From Terebella lapidaria (lineage: Eukaryota; Annelida; Polychaeta; Terebellida; Terebellidae): DNA of 64,000 bases. Location of the stretch: contig OX424555.1 in assembly GCA_949152475.1 (NCBI GenBank), positions 57,021,977-57,085,976 of the forward strand. The letters are read 5' to 3'. Below are positions 1 to 10,937 of the stretch, piece after piece (position 1 is the first letter of the stretch; each line of letters opens with the position of its first letter). Both the position numbers and the translations under genes were made by a program. Below the pieces are notes generated by a model. That model was given only the letters and a program-made list of their open reading frames with translations. It was not told the origin of the DNA and ran no database searches.

Positions 1-860
1 TTATGCATATCGACACAGTCAAGTTCAAAGGAAACTCAAGTTCATAAGGAAAAGCCTTTTGTCAATTTGTTCAGTACAGTCAGAAGAAATTGAATTTCGA
101 TGTGATTGAATTTCGATGTGATTGTGTTCATTGAGCATAGAACATAGGCTGAGTTAGGTGGGGGTTCAAGGTGGGGGTTCAAGCCCCTTTAGATGTTCAT
201 CCTTAAATGATGTGTTATATCTTCTACGTGACTTCTGTTCATGGAACTGAGTACGGTAGGTAATATAACTAACCGCAGTGACAACTGTTTGCTGAAATCT
301 TGTCCGCTGCATGTCAACACATATCATTGTGACGGGTGATCCCATGTGAATTGGGATCGCCTGCGCAGGTGAACTAGCACAAAACGAATGACCTCGCTAA
401 TGAACTGCTGCTCCCATTCGCCGATAATTTGCCACAGTAAGTTCAGCTGTGGATATTTCGAATGGCTATACAATCTTGTGAATCTTCATTATATCGTGTC
501 GTATTCACCAATGTGTTGAGTACTGGTACTGCATGATTGTGCATCCAATAGTTCAGTGAGTGAGGACAGACTTAAAATGGTAGGACGAGTGCCACATTTT
601 GCTGAACGTTGTGGTCTACTTTAACATTTAAAACAGAAATCTCTTAGAATATGATCAATGCAGATGCCGGGAAACATACCAACCAATTTTTATATGTCAT
701 ATCATCATAAACTTTGATAATCACTTTTCTGCTTCAAGGCCTCATCGAGGTGAATGTAGCAGTAATCATGATTGTTTATGTTGATGGTGTCAAGAGTTTC
801 ATGGCTGCTCTGTTCGGCTTCTAAAAAACATCACAGCTGTCAAGTGGTTTTGAACTTTTT
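1..860. other. Intergenic, no gene recognised
   Basis: I see no gene, RNA or element boundary here. Two trivial local duplications are visible: a 16-bp unit near 100-120 and a GTGGGGGTTCAAG unit near 158-183. The stretch ends where the inverted-repeat terminus of the next element begins. Confidence 0.5.
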
Positions 861-1370
861 TACTCACCGAAGGTGAGTATATGGGATCGACCGTTTTGTA
901 TGTTTGGATGTATGTATGTCACAAACGTGGCACGTTTTGTTGTATGGGGACGGATTTTTTCCATTTGGGGCACGTTCTGGCCCTTTCTGCTCCCTCTATC
1001 GATATGCCAACTTTGGAATTTCTTCGTGCATCCATGTTGACGTAGTTGCAAATTTAAATGTCGAGTCGGACAAATTCCGCACACAACGCCAGTCGCCAAC
1101 ATGTATCTAAGATCGGAGGGAGGGAGATGATAGACGTGACAGCCGTGTTCTGAGATGGGCGAACGCAGGGCTCCACACTTGGGATCTCCCGGGTCAAGTA
1201 ATAATTGGGTGAGGGCAAGTGAGAAAATACAAGAAGTCGCCCGACAGGCAACCACAAATTTGCGGCCAAATCATAGACATATTATTCAAATAAATGTGTT
1301 CGTTTTTGTCTCACAACCTGTCAAGATTGATTCACCACCGTATTGATTTATCGAGTGCTGGATGACTTTG

Positions 1371-1498
1371 TATGTACATAAATTATGCAAATTACGCAGT
1401 TAGCGAATAGCATTTGCGGGTTTACCATGACACAGCAGAACTATGTATGTACATAAATTATGCAAATTTCGAAGTCAGCCAATAGCATGCGCGGGTTT
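1371..1498 (+). promoter_or_regulatory. Tandemly duplicated octamer (POU) module
   Basis: Two copies of a module of about 53 bp lie 75 bp apart, starting at 1371 and 1446. Each begins TATGTACATAAATTATGCAA and contains a perfect octamer, ATGCAAAT, at 1385-1392 and 1460-1467. The second copy also has CCAAT at 1479-1483, where the first reads CGAAT. Octamer plus CCAAT is the arrangement of histone H2B-type promoters, but no histone gene is visible nearby. Regulatory function is an inference from the motifs alone. The duplication itself is plain. Confidence 0.35.
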
Positions 1499-2164
1499 CT
1501 CAGATCGTGTGCATGTTTACGATGTTGCATAGCAACGCATCTACCGAACGAACATGTTCTAAGTATTTGAAGCGTGTCGAATAAGTAGGCGAGATACGGT
1601 GGCTGCTGTTTAAGGGATTAAACTGTGTTTGGCTCAACGGAGATCCCGAGGGATCACAACGGGATCGATCAAATACGCGCATGTGATTGGTCAGTTTTAT
1701 TTAAGTTTTGAACGGTTTTCCTCGATCTCTGTACTCGATTAGAAACCGCTGCTGGCCGTTTCAGATTACGGAAAGACGTTTCTGTCACAGCAATGCCATG
1801 TTATAATTTCCGGTTACAAAGCGATACTGTACTATGTTATTGTTAATATCAGAATATAATATAATTTGATGATTGAAAGGAAGAAATGTGGATCTAGAGT
1901 ACAATAACAAGTTATTAACAACACCATGCATTTCATTGACTGAAATATTGTGTAGGTAACTTGTCAGTCACGCTCAAAGGAGTAAAATATGCCCAAAATA
2001 TGATCATACATATGGAGTCAGATCTAGAGACATTCCCAGCGCATGAACACTGCCGTTAGTGTTGGAATATCACAATCATCTGTGAGCAGGTGATTTCATG
2101 TTAGGCTCCTTAGAAATATGGCCTATTATAGTTAAATTAAATTATATTATTTTATTTTATAGTC

Positions 2165-2723
2165 GTGCTGCCATAAACACAAACATGCCAGATTGTTTCA
2201 GGTCCACATACCCCAACTAGGGTTATATTGAACTGTACAGAGTTAAAGGTGCTGACGCCGAGTTCCAAGGTCTTAAAACTCGGATTCCCCAATTATAAAC
2301 GTCACACCACATTTGAAGGCCTGATAGGTATATCACCTTGTGAAATGGTTACTTTTATCAGTTCTTTGTATACTGGCTGCATTTCTGACAGAGAAATAAC
2401 ATCAAGATCTGGAATCGTGGATTTACTAGAACCCATCGACGACGTCATGGCGGACAAAGGATTTCTTATTCCGGATCTTTTGTCAAGAAAGAAATCACGT
2501 CTTGTGATTCCACCCTTCTTAGGCCAGAAAGGAAAGTTTTCTGAGAGGAAGTGCAGCTGACACATGAAATCGCAAGACTTCGTACCTACGTTGAAGGGCA
2601 ATCAGAAGGATAAAAGAATATCATATTTTTGATGGTGTTCTTCCACTCAGTGTGACTTCTTGTATCAACCAGATTTGGACAATCTGTGGGATTTTGACCA
2701 CATTTCGTGGTCCTCTGTTCTAA
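2165..2723 (+). pseudogene. DDE transposase fragment (DDE_Tnp_4 type, ISL2EU/Harbinger-like)
   Basis: The reading matches the C-terminal catalytic half of a DDE_Tnp_4 transposase. In order it shows NMPDCF, TYPN, a CTEL motif, a GLIGISP block near 2310, a SDREIT block, VMADKGF near 2445-2465, IPPF near 2510, and finally INQIWTICGILTTFRGPLF ending at a stop at 2721-2723. The normally aspartate residue just before CTE is Asn, which would remove a catalytic acid. At least two frameshifts separate the blocks: one before CTE and one after about 2560. The element is dead. A pyrimidine tract with AG at about 2160 may be an old splice acceptor. Family-level assignment is firm. The subfamily is less sure. 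Confidence 0.75.
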
Positions 2724-2936
2724 CATGAGATTCGTGCAGTAGTTGTAGTACACTGTCCAGAGTAATACATGTCTTGAGACTTCAACATGTACAAAATACT
2801 TTTCAGCAGAAATGTACAGTATATTTATGTATACAATTGTATAATTGTGTTGTACCTCAGTAGAGTATTGTCAGGTGCATATTTAAGTATTTATAGCTTA
2901 ATTAGCAGTACTTGTATATATTATACCACGTATATA

Positions 2937-3353
2937 GTTGGCAATCTATCCCAATGTTAAATTTAGCCCTGACATTTAGTTCCTGGGCCCGCACATAATT
3001 TTGTGCATTTGCTCGGTTTTCTGGCGGTGCAACATTTCAGAATCAACTAATTTGTGGAGAATACACCTAAATGTGTCTTTTGGTCCAAAATCACAATAAT
3101 ACTCGAATCCTGATGGATGTAATCAGGACCAAATCATCGAATATGCTCATATTCTCGAGATCTCGTTTTGGGCTGAAATTTAACATTGGGGTAGATTGCC
3201 AACTTATTCAATTTTTCCGATAGAAGTCTGAATTTTGGTAGAAAATTGCCGTTTAACTCCCGGGTGAAGTGTGTCAAGTTATAGAACGATAACATTAAGC
3301 ATCGCAAAAATATTGTCGAGAACTGGTGTAAACGAGTTAGAAAAATCAGAGTA
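2937..3353 (-). mobile_element. MITE copy 1, left arm truncated
   Basis: An inner inverted repeat pairs TTGGCAATCTATCCCAATG near 2938 with CATTGGGGTAGATTGCCAA near 3186-3204. The right arm continues to a terminus ending AAAAATCAGAGTA at 3353, followed by TA. The complete relative at 18181-18748 has about 177-bp arms on both sides. Here the outer left arm is missing. The interior is inverted relative to the copies at 16.8 and 18.2 kb. It is non-autonomous, with no coding sequence of its own. Confidence 0.8.
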
Positions 3354-3780
3354 TAAATATACCGAAAATTGGTGGATTATGTGATGAATATAAATAGTTA
3401 CCAATTAGTGAAAAACAGTTGCAACTGCGATAAAACATACGTACTGACAAAATGTTGTAAAGTATATACTTTTCTATTTTCCTAAACTGAACCTCTGGCC
3501 TAAACATCAAAAAGCTCATTTTATCAATTATAGATATGATATTCATACATGTATATTGCCACAGTATATTCCAGGTATTTTCCGTAAACTTGTAGGACAC
3601 ACTGTATTTTAGTCGGTAAAAAAACTGCCACAGGTGTATGAAACATGAATTTTGTCCCTGGGATGATTATTGGTATTCAAATTTAGCTGGTATGCTACAG
3701 GAAACGTGGTCCTATTTTGTATTTTTCTGTAAGCTTGCATAGGGGTTCATGTACCCATATGTACCCATATTCGGTGAGTA

Positions 3781-4557
3781 CGGCGCCCCATGGGCCCTTG
3801 TTTTTTATCAACTGTTTTGTTTTATCTTTTTTTTAATATAAAATTGCTCAATTTGTATAATTTAAAACATACCCAACTTACCTTATACTTGAACGATTAA
3901 TCTTCTTGGACCCCACTGTCCTGTGTAGCAACACTGTCACTGCCTGTGTGGTCGAGTGAATACGACTGATGGCTCTTATAGCAGGGCTCACAGTGTGTCA
4001 CCCAAGATGAAGCTGTAATTTACAAGCCTCTGGCTTCCCACAATACATGCGAGTGGTGGCTGCCCACGTTGCGAAAATAAATTGTTATTTTTATTTCATG
4101 CGTGGTTGAAGGTTATGTCAAACTAGCCTAATAGGGGTATTTCACGAACACGTGCGTGTAGGTGTCTCGTACACGAGACGCGAAACACACGTTGTGACCG
4201 GGAGCATTCATTTTTTGTAGCCCTGTAAAATACGATTGAACGTTATATGGCCAAAGCAGTAATAAGCGCAAACTGATAGTCCGATTCAGAATGTCAACCT
4301 GTTGCATTTCAACTATTTAGTTGTTGTAATTTGTATACCACATTTCAATTTGAACTGTTATTAACTATCAGGATGCTTGTCCTTGCACTAGGCCATCATT
4401 TAATATGTATCGATCATTTTATACACTATGAGTTACTAGAGAAGGCATGAAATAAAGATTAATTTTAGTGTTTATGTAATAACTAGTTGCACAGTGATGA
4501 TTTCATTAATCAATCGGATAATTTGAGGATAAATGCGACATACTAAACTAATAAAAA
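3781..4557. other. Intergenic, no gene recognised
   Basis: This is AT-rich sequence between two elements. I find no open frame with recognisable content and no repeat shared with other parts of the window. Confidence 0.45.
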
Positions 4558-7500
4558 TTAGCCCAATGGGCTAGTAAGGTTACCGGAGAAATATACAGAG
4601 TTAAGCCGAGAAAGTTGAAAGTCAAATTCAAGGTGACCACTGAAATCGCCATATCTCTAACCGTGAAAATGGGATCAAAGGTTAAATTCTAGATCACCAA
4701 ACTATTCAGCATACATCATTTCCTATATGTTCACTATGGACCCCTAAGCTGTAAATTTGATAATAAGCGAGATATAAGCCATTTTGTAATCTGACTTTGA
4801 AAATAAAATGACTGACTTTGAAATTTAGGTCAAAGGTCAAATTCAATATCATTAAAATATTCAGAATATATCATTTCCTATATGTTCACAATTGATTCCT
4901 AAGCTGTAAAGTCGATAATAAGCAAGATATTAGCCATTTTGTCCTGTTGACCTTGAAAATGAGGTCAAAGGTCAAATTCAAGGTCATGAGAATTTTCAGC
5001 ATATATCATTTCCTATATGTTCACAATTAATTCCTAAGCTGTAAAGTCGCTAATAAGCAAGATATTGGCCATTTTGTCCTGTGACCTTGAAAATAGGTCA
5101 AAGGTCAAATTCAAGGTCACGAGCATTTTCAGCATATATCATTTCCTATATGTTCACAATTGATTCCTAAGCTGTAAAGTCGATAATAAGCAAGATATTG
5201 GCCATTTTGTCCTGTGACCTTGGAAATAGGTCAAAGGTCAAATTCAAGGTCACGAGCATTTTCAGCATATATCATTTCCTATATGTTCACAATTGATTCC
5301 TAAGCTGTAAAGTCGCTAATAAGCAAGATATTGGCCATTTTGTCCTGTGACCTTGAAAATGAGGTCAAAGATCAAATTCAAGGTCACGAGAATATTCAGC
5401 ATATATCATTTCCCATATGTTCACAATTGATTCCTAAGCTGTAAAGTCGATAATAAGCGAGATATCAGCAATTTTGTCCTGTGACCTTGGAAATGAGGTC
5501 AAAGGTCAAATTCAAGGTCATGAGAATATTCTGCGTATATCATTTCTTATATGTTCACAATTGATTCCTAAGCTGTAAAGTCGATAATAAGCGAGATCTT
5601 AGCCATTTTGTCATGTGACCTTCAAAATGAGGTCAAAGGTCAAATTCAAGGTCATGAGAATTTACAGCATATATCATTTCCTATATGTTCACAATTGATT
5701 TCTAAGCTGTTAAGTCGCTGATAAGCAAGATATTGGCCATTTTGTCCTGTGACCTTGAAAATGAGGTCAAAGGTCAAATTCAAGGTCACGAGAATTTTCA
5801 GCATATATCATTTCCTATATGTTCACAATTGATTCCTAAGCTGTAAAGTCGCTAATAAGCAAGATATTGGCCAATTTGTCCTGTGACCTTGAAAATGAGG
5901 TCAAAGGTCAAATTCAAGGTCATGAGAATATTCAGCATATATCATTTCCTATATGTTCACAATTGATTCCTAAGCTGTAAAGTCGATAATAAGCGAGATA
6001 TTAGCAATTTTGTCCTGTGACCTTGGAAATGAGGTCAGGGTCGAATTCAAGGTCATGGAAATATTCAGCATATATCATTTCCTATATGTTCACAATTGAT
6101 TCCTAAACTGTAAAGTCGATAATAAGCGAGATATTAGCCATTTTGTCATGTCACCTTGTAAATGAGGTCAAAGGTCAAATTCAAGGTCACGAGAATTTTC
6201 AGCATATATCATTTCCTATATGTTCACAATCGATTCCTAAGCTGTAAAGTCGCTAATAAGCAAGATATTGGCCATTTTGTCCTGTGACCTTGAAAATGAG
6301 GTCAAAGCTCAAATTCAAGGCCACGAGAATATTCAGCATATATCATTTCCTATATGTTCACAATTGATTCCTAAGCTGTAAAGTCGATAATAAGCGAGAT
6401 ATTAGCAATTTTGTCCTGCGACCTTGGAAATGAGGTCAAAGGTCAAATTCAAGGTCACGAAAATATTCAGCATATATCATTTCCTGTATGTTCACAATTG
6501 ATTCCTAAACTGTAAAGTCGATAATAAGCGAGATATTAGCCATTTTGTCATGTGACCTTGAAAATGAGGTCAAAAGTCAAATTCAAGGTCACGAGAATAT
6601 TCAGTATATATCATTTCCTATATGTCCACAATTCATTCCTAGTCTCTAATTTCAATATTAAGTGAGATATTAGGCTTAATGTGTCCCATTATAAAGCATA
6701 GGAGAATTTAACTTGGGAAAGTCCCATTTGGGCTGAGTTTGGGCCCAAAATGGCCCACTTCGAGCGATTCAAGGGCAACGAAATTTATACATGTCACAGG
6801 GGTACATAGGAGGAGTGTCATTCATCAATAAGAAAAAAAGTTACTGAACAGATTTTGAGAAAACGACCGTCGAAGTCCAAAATTGGCCATTTTTCAACGA
6901 AAACGGCCGCTCTGACCTTGAAACCAAGGTCAGAGGTCAAATTCAAGGTCACGACAATATTCAGCATATATCATTTCCTATATGTCCACAATTGATTCCT
7001 AGTCTCTAATCTCAATATTAAGTGAGATATTAGGCTTTAATGTGTACCATTATAAAGCATAGGAGAATTTAACATGGGAAAGTCCCATTTGGGCCGAGTT
7101 TGGGCCAAAATGGCCCACTTCGAGCGATTCAAGCGCAACGAAATTTATAGACATCATAGAAGTACATATGAGGAGTCTTATGTATCAAAAAGAAAAAAAG
7201 CTACTGAACAGATTTTGAGAAAATGGCCGCCAAAGTCCAAAATCAGGCCTTTTTCGTCGAAAACGGCCGCCATTTTGAAGAAAAAGCGAAAATCAAAAAA
7301 CTAAAAAATACCTCCTTCTTGAATTATTTTTAAGTATTTTTCTGCAAAATTTCAGAAAAATTCGCCCGTAAACAAAAAAGATAAAAATGTGGACAACGAC
7401 GACGACGACGACGGACGACGACGACGGACGACGACGACGGACGACGGACGCAACGCCATGCCAATAGGTTATCGGACCATAGGTCCGGTAACCTAAAAAA

Positions 7501-8134
7501 GTTACTGAACAGATTTTGAGAAAACGACCGTCAAAGTCCAAAATTGGCCATTTTTCGACGAAAACGGCCGCTATGACCTTGAAACCAAGGTCAGAGGTCA
7601 AATTCAAGGTCACGACAATATTCAGCATATACCATTTCCTATATGTCCACAATTGATTCCTAGTCTCTAATCTCAATATTAAGTGAGATATTGGGCTTTA
7701 ATGTGTCCCATTATAAAGCATAGGAGAATTTAACATGGGAAAGTCCCATTTGGGCCGAGTTTGGGGCCAAAATGGCCCACTTCGAGCGATTCAAGGGCAA
7801 CAAAACTTATACACATTATGAAGGACATAATAAGGCATCCTTGTGCAAAAAAAGAAAAAAAAGTTACTGAACAGATTTTGAGAAAATGGCCGCCAAAATC
7901 CAAAATTGGCCGATTTTCAACGAAAACGGCCGCCATTTTGAAAATATTGCGAAAATCAAAAAAATAAAAAATACCTCCTTCTTGAATTATTTTTAAGCAT
8001 TTTTGTGCAAAATTTCAGAAAGATTCAACCGTAAACAAAAAAGATAAAAATGTGAACGACGGACGACGACGGACGACGGACGACGGACGCAACGCCATGC
8101 CAATAGGTTAGCGGACCATAGGTCCGGTAACCTA
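4558..8134 (+). mobile_element. Non-autonomous element with terminal hairpins and an internal 134-bp satellite
   Basis: The element starts with a small hairpin, TAGCCC-AAT-GGGCTA (4559-4573), followed by AGGTTACCGG (4577-4586). It ends with a hairpin in which AGGTTAGCGGACC pairs with GGTCCGGTAACCT, finishing CCTAA at 8135. Inside are about fifteen 134-bp tandem units (4615-6690). After these come three copies of a module beginning GGAGAATTTAAC (about 6708, 7063 and 7727), each with reading such as TTACTGAACAGATTTTGAG. GAC-rich microsatellites lie at 7394-7450 and 8055-8090. A second terminal-type hairpin at about 7466-7494 shows internal duplication. A shorter inverted copy lies at 44371-45360 with the same two kinds of end. 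No transposase is encoded. Confidence 0.8.
4615..6690 (+). repeat. 134-bp tandem array carrying nuclear-receptor-type sites
   Basis: The repeat phase is very regular. The ATATATC landmark recurs at 5001, 5134, 5267, 5401, 5535, 5669, 5803, 5937, 6070, 6204, 6338, 6472 and 6606, spacings of 133-134 bp, with more diverged units before 5001. Most units contain, in order, TGACCTTGA, AGGTCAAAGGTCA and TCAAGGTCA within about 39 bp (for example 4948-4986). The second is a perfect DR1 and the outer two are inverted extended half sites of the SF-1/ERR type. The array is part of the larger element. Receptor binding is an inference. Confidence 0.85.
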
Positions 8135-8681
8135 AAAAGTAGTCTATCTGAATATCACACTTTATTGTCAATGCCCCCATCTACCCTCCCGCTCTTTGGT
8201 GTTGTTATACTCATTGGTTCAACATCATGCAACAGACTCAAACCTGTAGCATTTCTGCACCACTGTTTGTCTGTCTGTATAGACTGCATATATCGATCGA
8301 TGGAATAAATAAAATTCAATTAAATATCATCACGTGTTGATCAGACAAAATAGGTACACGTTTTCAAATATATATCAATTTTTATTGTCAATCAGACTCT
8401 GAATCAGATTCAAACAGTGTGTGCGCTTTCGACACCAGATAAGACAGCAGGCTTTTGAGTAGCTCTTCGTTTGCTTTTTCGTAAATTAGTTCGCTTCGGC
8501 TTCCTGCCCAACATAGCCTCTCTGGCATCCGCCTCTGCCCTTCTTTTTCTAGCACGTGGCACTGGAAATAAGTATAATGATTGAATATTATCATGTTATT
8601 TTACGATGAACTTGTGGTTGTCAAGATGTATGATTGGTGTACAGTAAAGATATTACTGTTGTTGTTGTTGTTGTTGTGATA
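8135..8681. other. Spacer with a possible minus-strand terminal exon
   Basis: On the minus strand, a pyrimidine-rich acceptor (TTATACTTATTTCCAG) ends at about 8563. It is followed by an open frame ending in SDSESD and a stop at 8388-8390, then AATAAA about 4 nt further on. In another frame the same segment reads as a basic stretch with RKRRAEADAREAMLGRKPKR. Both frames look coding-like because the strand is purine-rich, so the frame cannot be chosen. I recognise no family. It may be a true last exon or chance. Confidence 0.2.
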
Positions 8682-8800
8682 ACTTTGTGTCAACTGTAAC
8701 AAGTATTTTCCCTAACAGAAAATTTTATACTGCACTTACTGCACCTGATGACTTAGTGTCAACTGTAGCAAGTATTTTCCCTAACAGAAAATTTGATACT
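8682..8800 (+). repeat. Tandem duplication, about 75-bp unit
   Basis: Two copies of the segment GTGTCAACTGTAACAAGTAT through CAGAAAATTTTATACTGCAC lie next to each other with a few substitutions. A CT-rich run follows (about 8820-8960), which on the minus strand encodes purine-biased low-complexity sequence in two frames. Confidence 0.8.
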
Positions 8801-9743
8801 GCACATGCCTCTGGGTCGAACCTCTTCCTCTCCTTTTTATTTTACATCTTCACTTTCTTTTTCCCTCCTGTCCGTCTTCCTCGCCTCCATCTTCCTGTCC
8901 TTCCCCTCTAGACTCTTCTTCCAAGCCATCTTCCTCGTCCTCGATCTCTCCGTCTTCGTTTTCACGGATGAAGCAACCAGGTAACTGGTGTTGGGGAGTT
9001 CGGGGAGTGTTTTTCGTGACGAAGCAAAGCTCCCTCTTTGATAATCCGTATTAGATCCCTATAATAATAAAAAATAGGCCCGTCGAAACTGACTCATGGT
9101 TGTATTACTCCAGTCTGAATTTAGGTATGTTGATTACAAAATACACCGCGTGACACATTATGTGCGGTTGAGGTGTATGAGTTTGGTAAATGAGACATCA
9201 TTAGCGAGACTCACCTTCATCAACAGGCCGAACTTATCGCGAACTCTATGCTTCCATTTCGAAGCAGGCTGGGATTCGTATAAGTCCTGTGCTGACTGAG
9301 GAAGGCCTCCAATATTGGCCTTCATGTTGTTGACAATCTGCGACTAGTCACCAGGGTCGGTCAGGTACGTCCTCTTGAGAATGCGGATTCTCATGCAGAG
9401 ACATGCGATTTTTCGCTCAAAGACTCATCGGTACCGTCCTGGTTGCACATTCACGGTGCTCATCTGAGTTCATGTACACGGTACCCGTTGGAAAACAAAA
9501 ACTCGCGCACCATGCACCACATATTTCTTTATTTGCTTTAGATATAAACTGCTGGAGTTGTTTGTATTTTGTCTTCAGGCACCGAGTTTAGGCACTGAGT
9601 TACCTTCTCAGGCATAGCGGTGCCATCGACTAGGCCCCTACTTGTGAAATTTTGTCAAAAGCCTGGTCTTGATAGGGGTATTGCATTTGGTTCTGTCTGA
9701 CGGGCAAAACGAGATAATTCGTCATAATTCGCCTTATGTAATA

Positions 9744-10162
9744 ATGTATTTTACGTTTGTTATTGGCATCATCGAAATCTGACTGTATTGGTGGTAACAG
9801 ATTGATACTTACATTCATACCACTGAGTCGGTGTCACTGCTGGCGGACGTTAAATCTGTCCCCGAGGATACCATCAACTCAGATTAGGTACTTATGTACT
9901 TTTCATGTATCTATTCCATGGGGTTTGTTTTGGATTTCTAAATTATTTTCATAGGTTGTTGGGCAGTTGTGTACTAATTCCATCAGGTGTACAGTAGAAA
10001 CAACTACATTTAACACACTGTCTGCCCCTGATGACGCCAGTGTGTCTCTTTGGATAAACTTATTTGGTCGGGCTTTGTTTCTATTGCAAAATGTTGTATT
10101 TTACGTTTGTTATTGGCATCATCGAAATCTGACTGTATTGGTGGTAACAGATTGATACCTAC
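9744..10162 (+). repeat. Pair of about 69-bp direct repeats
   Basis: The segment TGTATTTTACGTTTGTTATT through GGTGGTAACAGATTGATAC occurs at 9744-9812 and again, nearly unchanged, at 10094-10162, 350 bp apart. No gene is visible in the intervening sequence. The near-identity implies a recent duplication. Confidence 0.85.
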
Positions 10163-10204
10163 ATAGATATATAACTTCTGAACATCATAACCCCCCACCG
10201 CCCT

Positions 10205-10380
10205 CCATTAACATAATTTTTCTTATATTTTTTTTCTTATATATTTTCTCAGCTGTCTGGCCTATCCATTAACATGATTTTTCTTATATTTTTTTCTTAT
10301 ATATTTTCTCAGCTGTCTGGTCTATCCATTAACATGATTTTTCTTATATATTTTCTCAGCTGTCGGGCCTATTTGGGATT
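10205..10380 (+). repeat. Three tandem copies of an AT-rich unit
   Basis: A unit of roughly 62 bp containing CATTAACATGATTTTTCTTA and TTTTCTCAGCTGTCTGGCC is repeated three times; the last copy is shorter because one internal poly-T block is missing. The short frames that cross it come from the repeat and are not taken as genes. Confidence 0.8.
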
Positions 10381-10937
10381 TGTTTTTCAGAGAAGAATTG
10401 GCCTGTTTCTATTAGTCATCACTTTCTGGTTTACAGATTATTGTCGTCGAACAAACCGCTTGGCCAAGATCAAAGGGAGACGTGTGACAATCATATGACG
10501 ACCATTTGTGCCGTCGGAACACTGACCCATAAGGCCATCTACCGCCGCAAGAAGCGCAAAATGGCCTCAGTGTTGACAATGATAATGTACATCGCTCACA
10601 TGTCAGCAAACCTGCCACCGATACAATACAGATTGTTTGGAAATCTTGGAATATTGATGCATATGATATTTTCGTACAGCGCCCTTATGAATTTTATTGC
10701 ATCATCATAGAGAAACTCCAGATACCTTTGTCGAAATGTTCAACACGATCTTTGCCGATATTGCGGTACATCCATTTCGGAAATTATCACTGAAAAATGT
10801 ACTTCTGGCGACACTGATCTAGTTGAAATCTTATCCAAGTTATGCACTCTTGTCTGTTTATTTTCGGAGTGAGCATGTCAACATTGACTAGGATTTTCAG
10901 TTACGTGTGACCTATTCTGTGGTACCACTACGGCGCT

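Larger units (their letters stand above)
861..3780 (+). mobile_element. Decayed DNA transposon with short terminal inverted repeats
   Basis: The left end reads TACTCACCGAAGGTGAGTA followed by TATGGG. The right end, read in reverse complement, begins TACTCACCGAATATGGGTA and continues to TATGGG. The shared TACTCACCGAA terminus and the similar sub-terminal sequence suggest a TIR element of about 2.9 kb. Between the ends lie a decayed DDE transposase (about 2165-2723) and a MITE fragment (2937-3353). No clean target duplication is visible, so the boundaries are an inference. The transposase could also belong to a different, unbounded element. Confidence 0.4.

Noticed and set aside
4615..6690. CRISPR-like array
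   Set aside because: The whole 134-bp unit is repeated without unique spacers, and the context is an animal genome.
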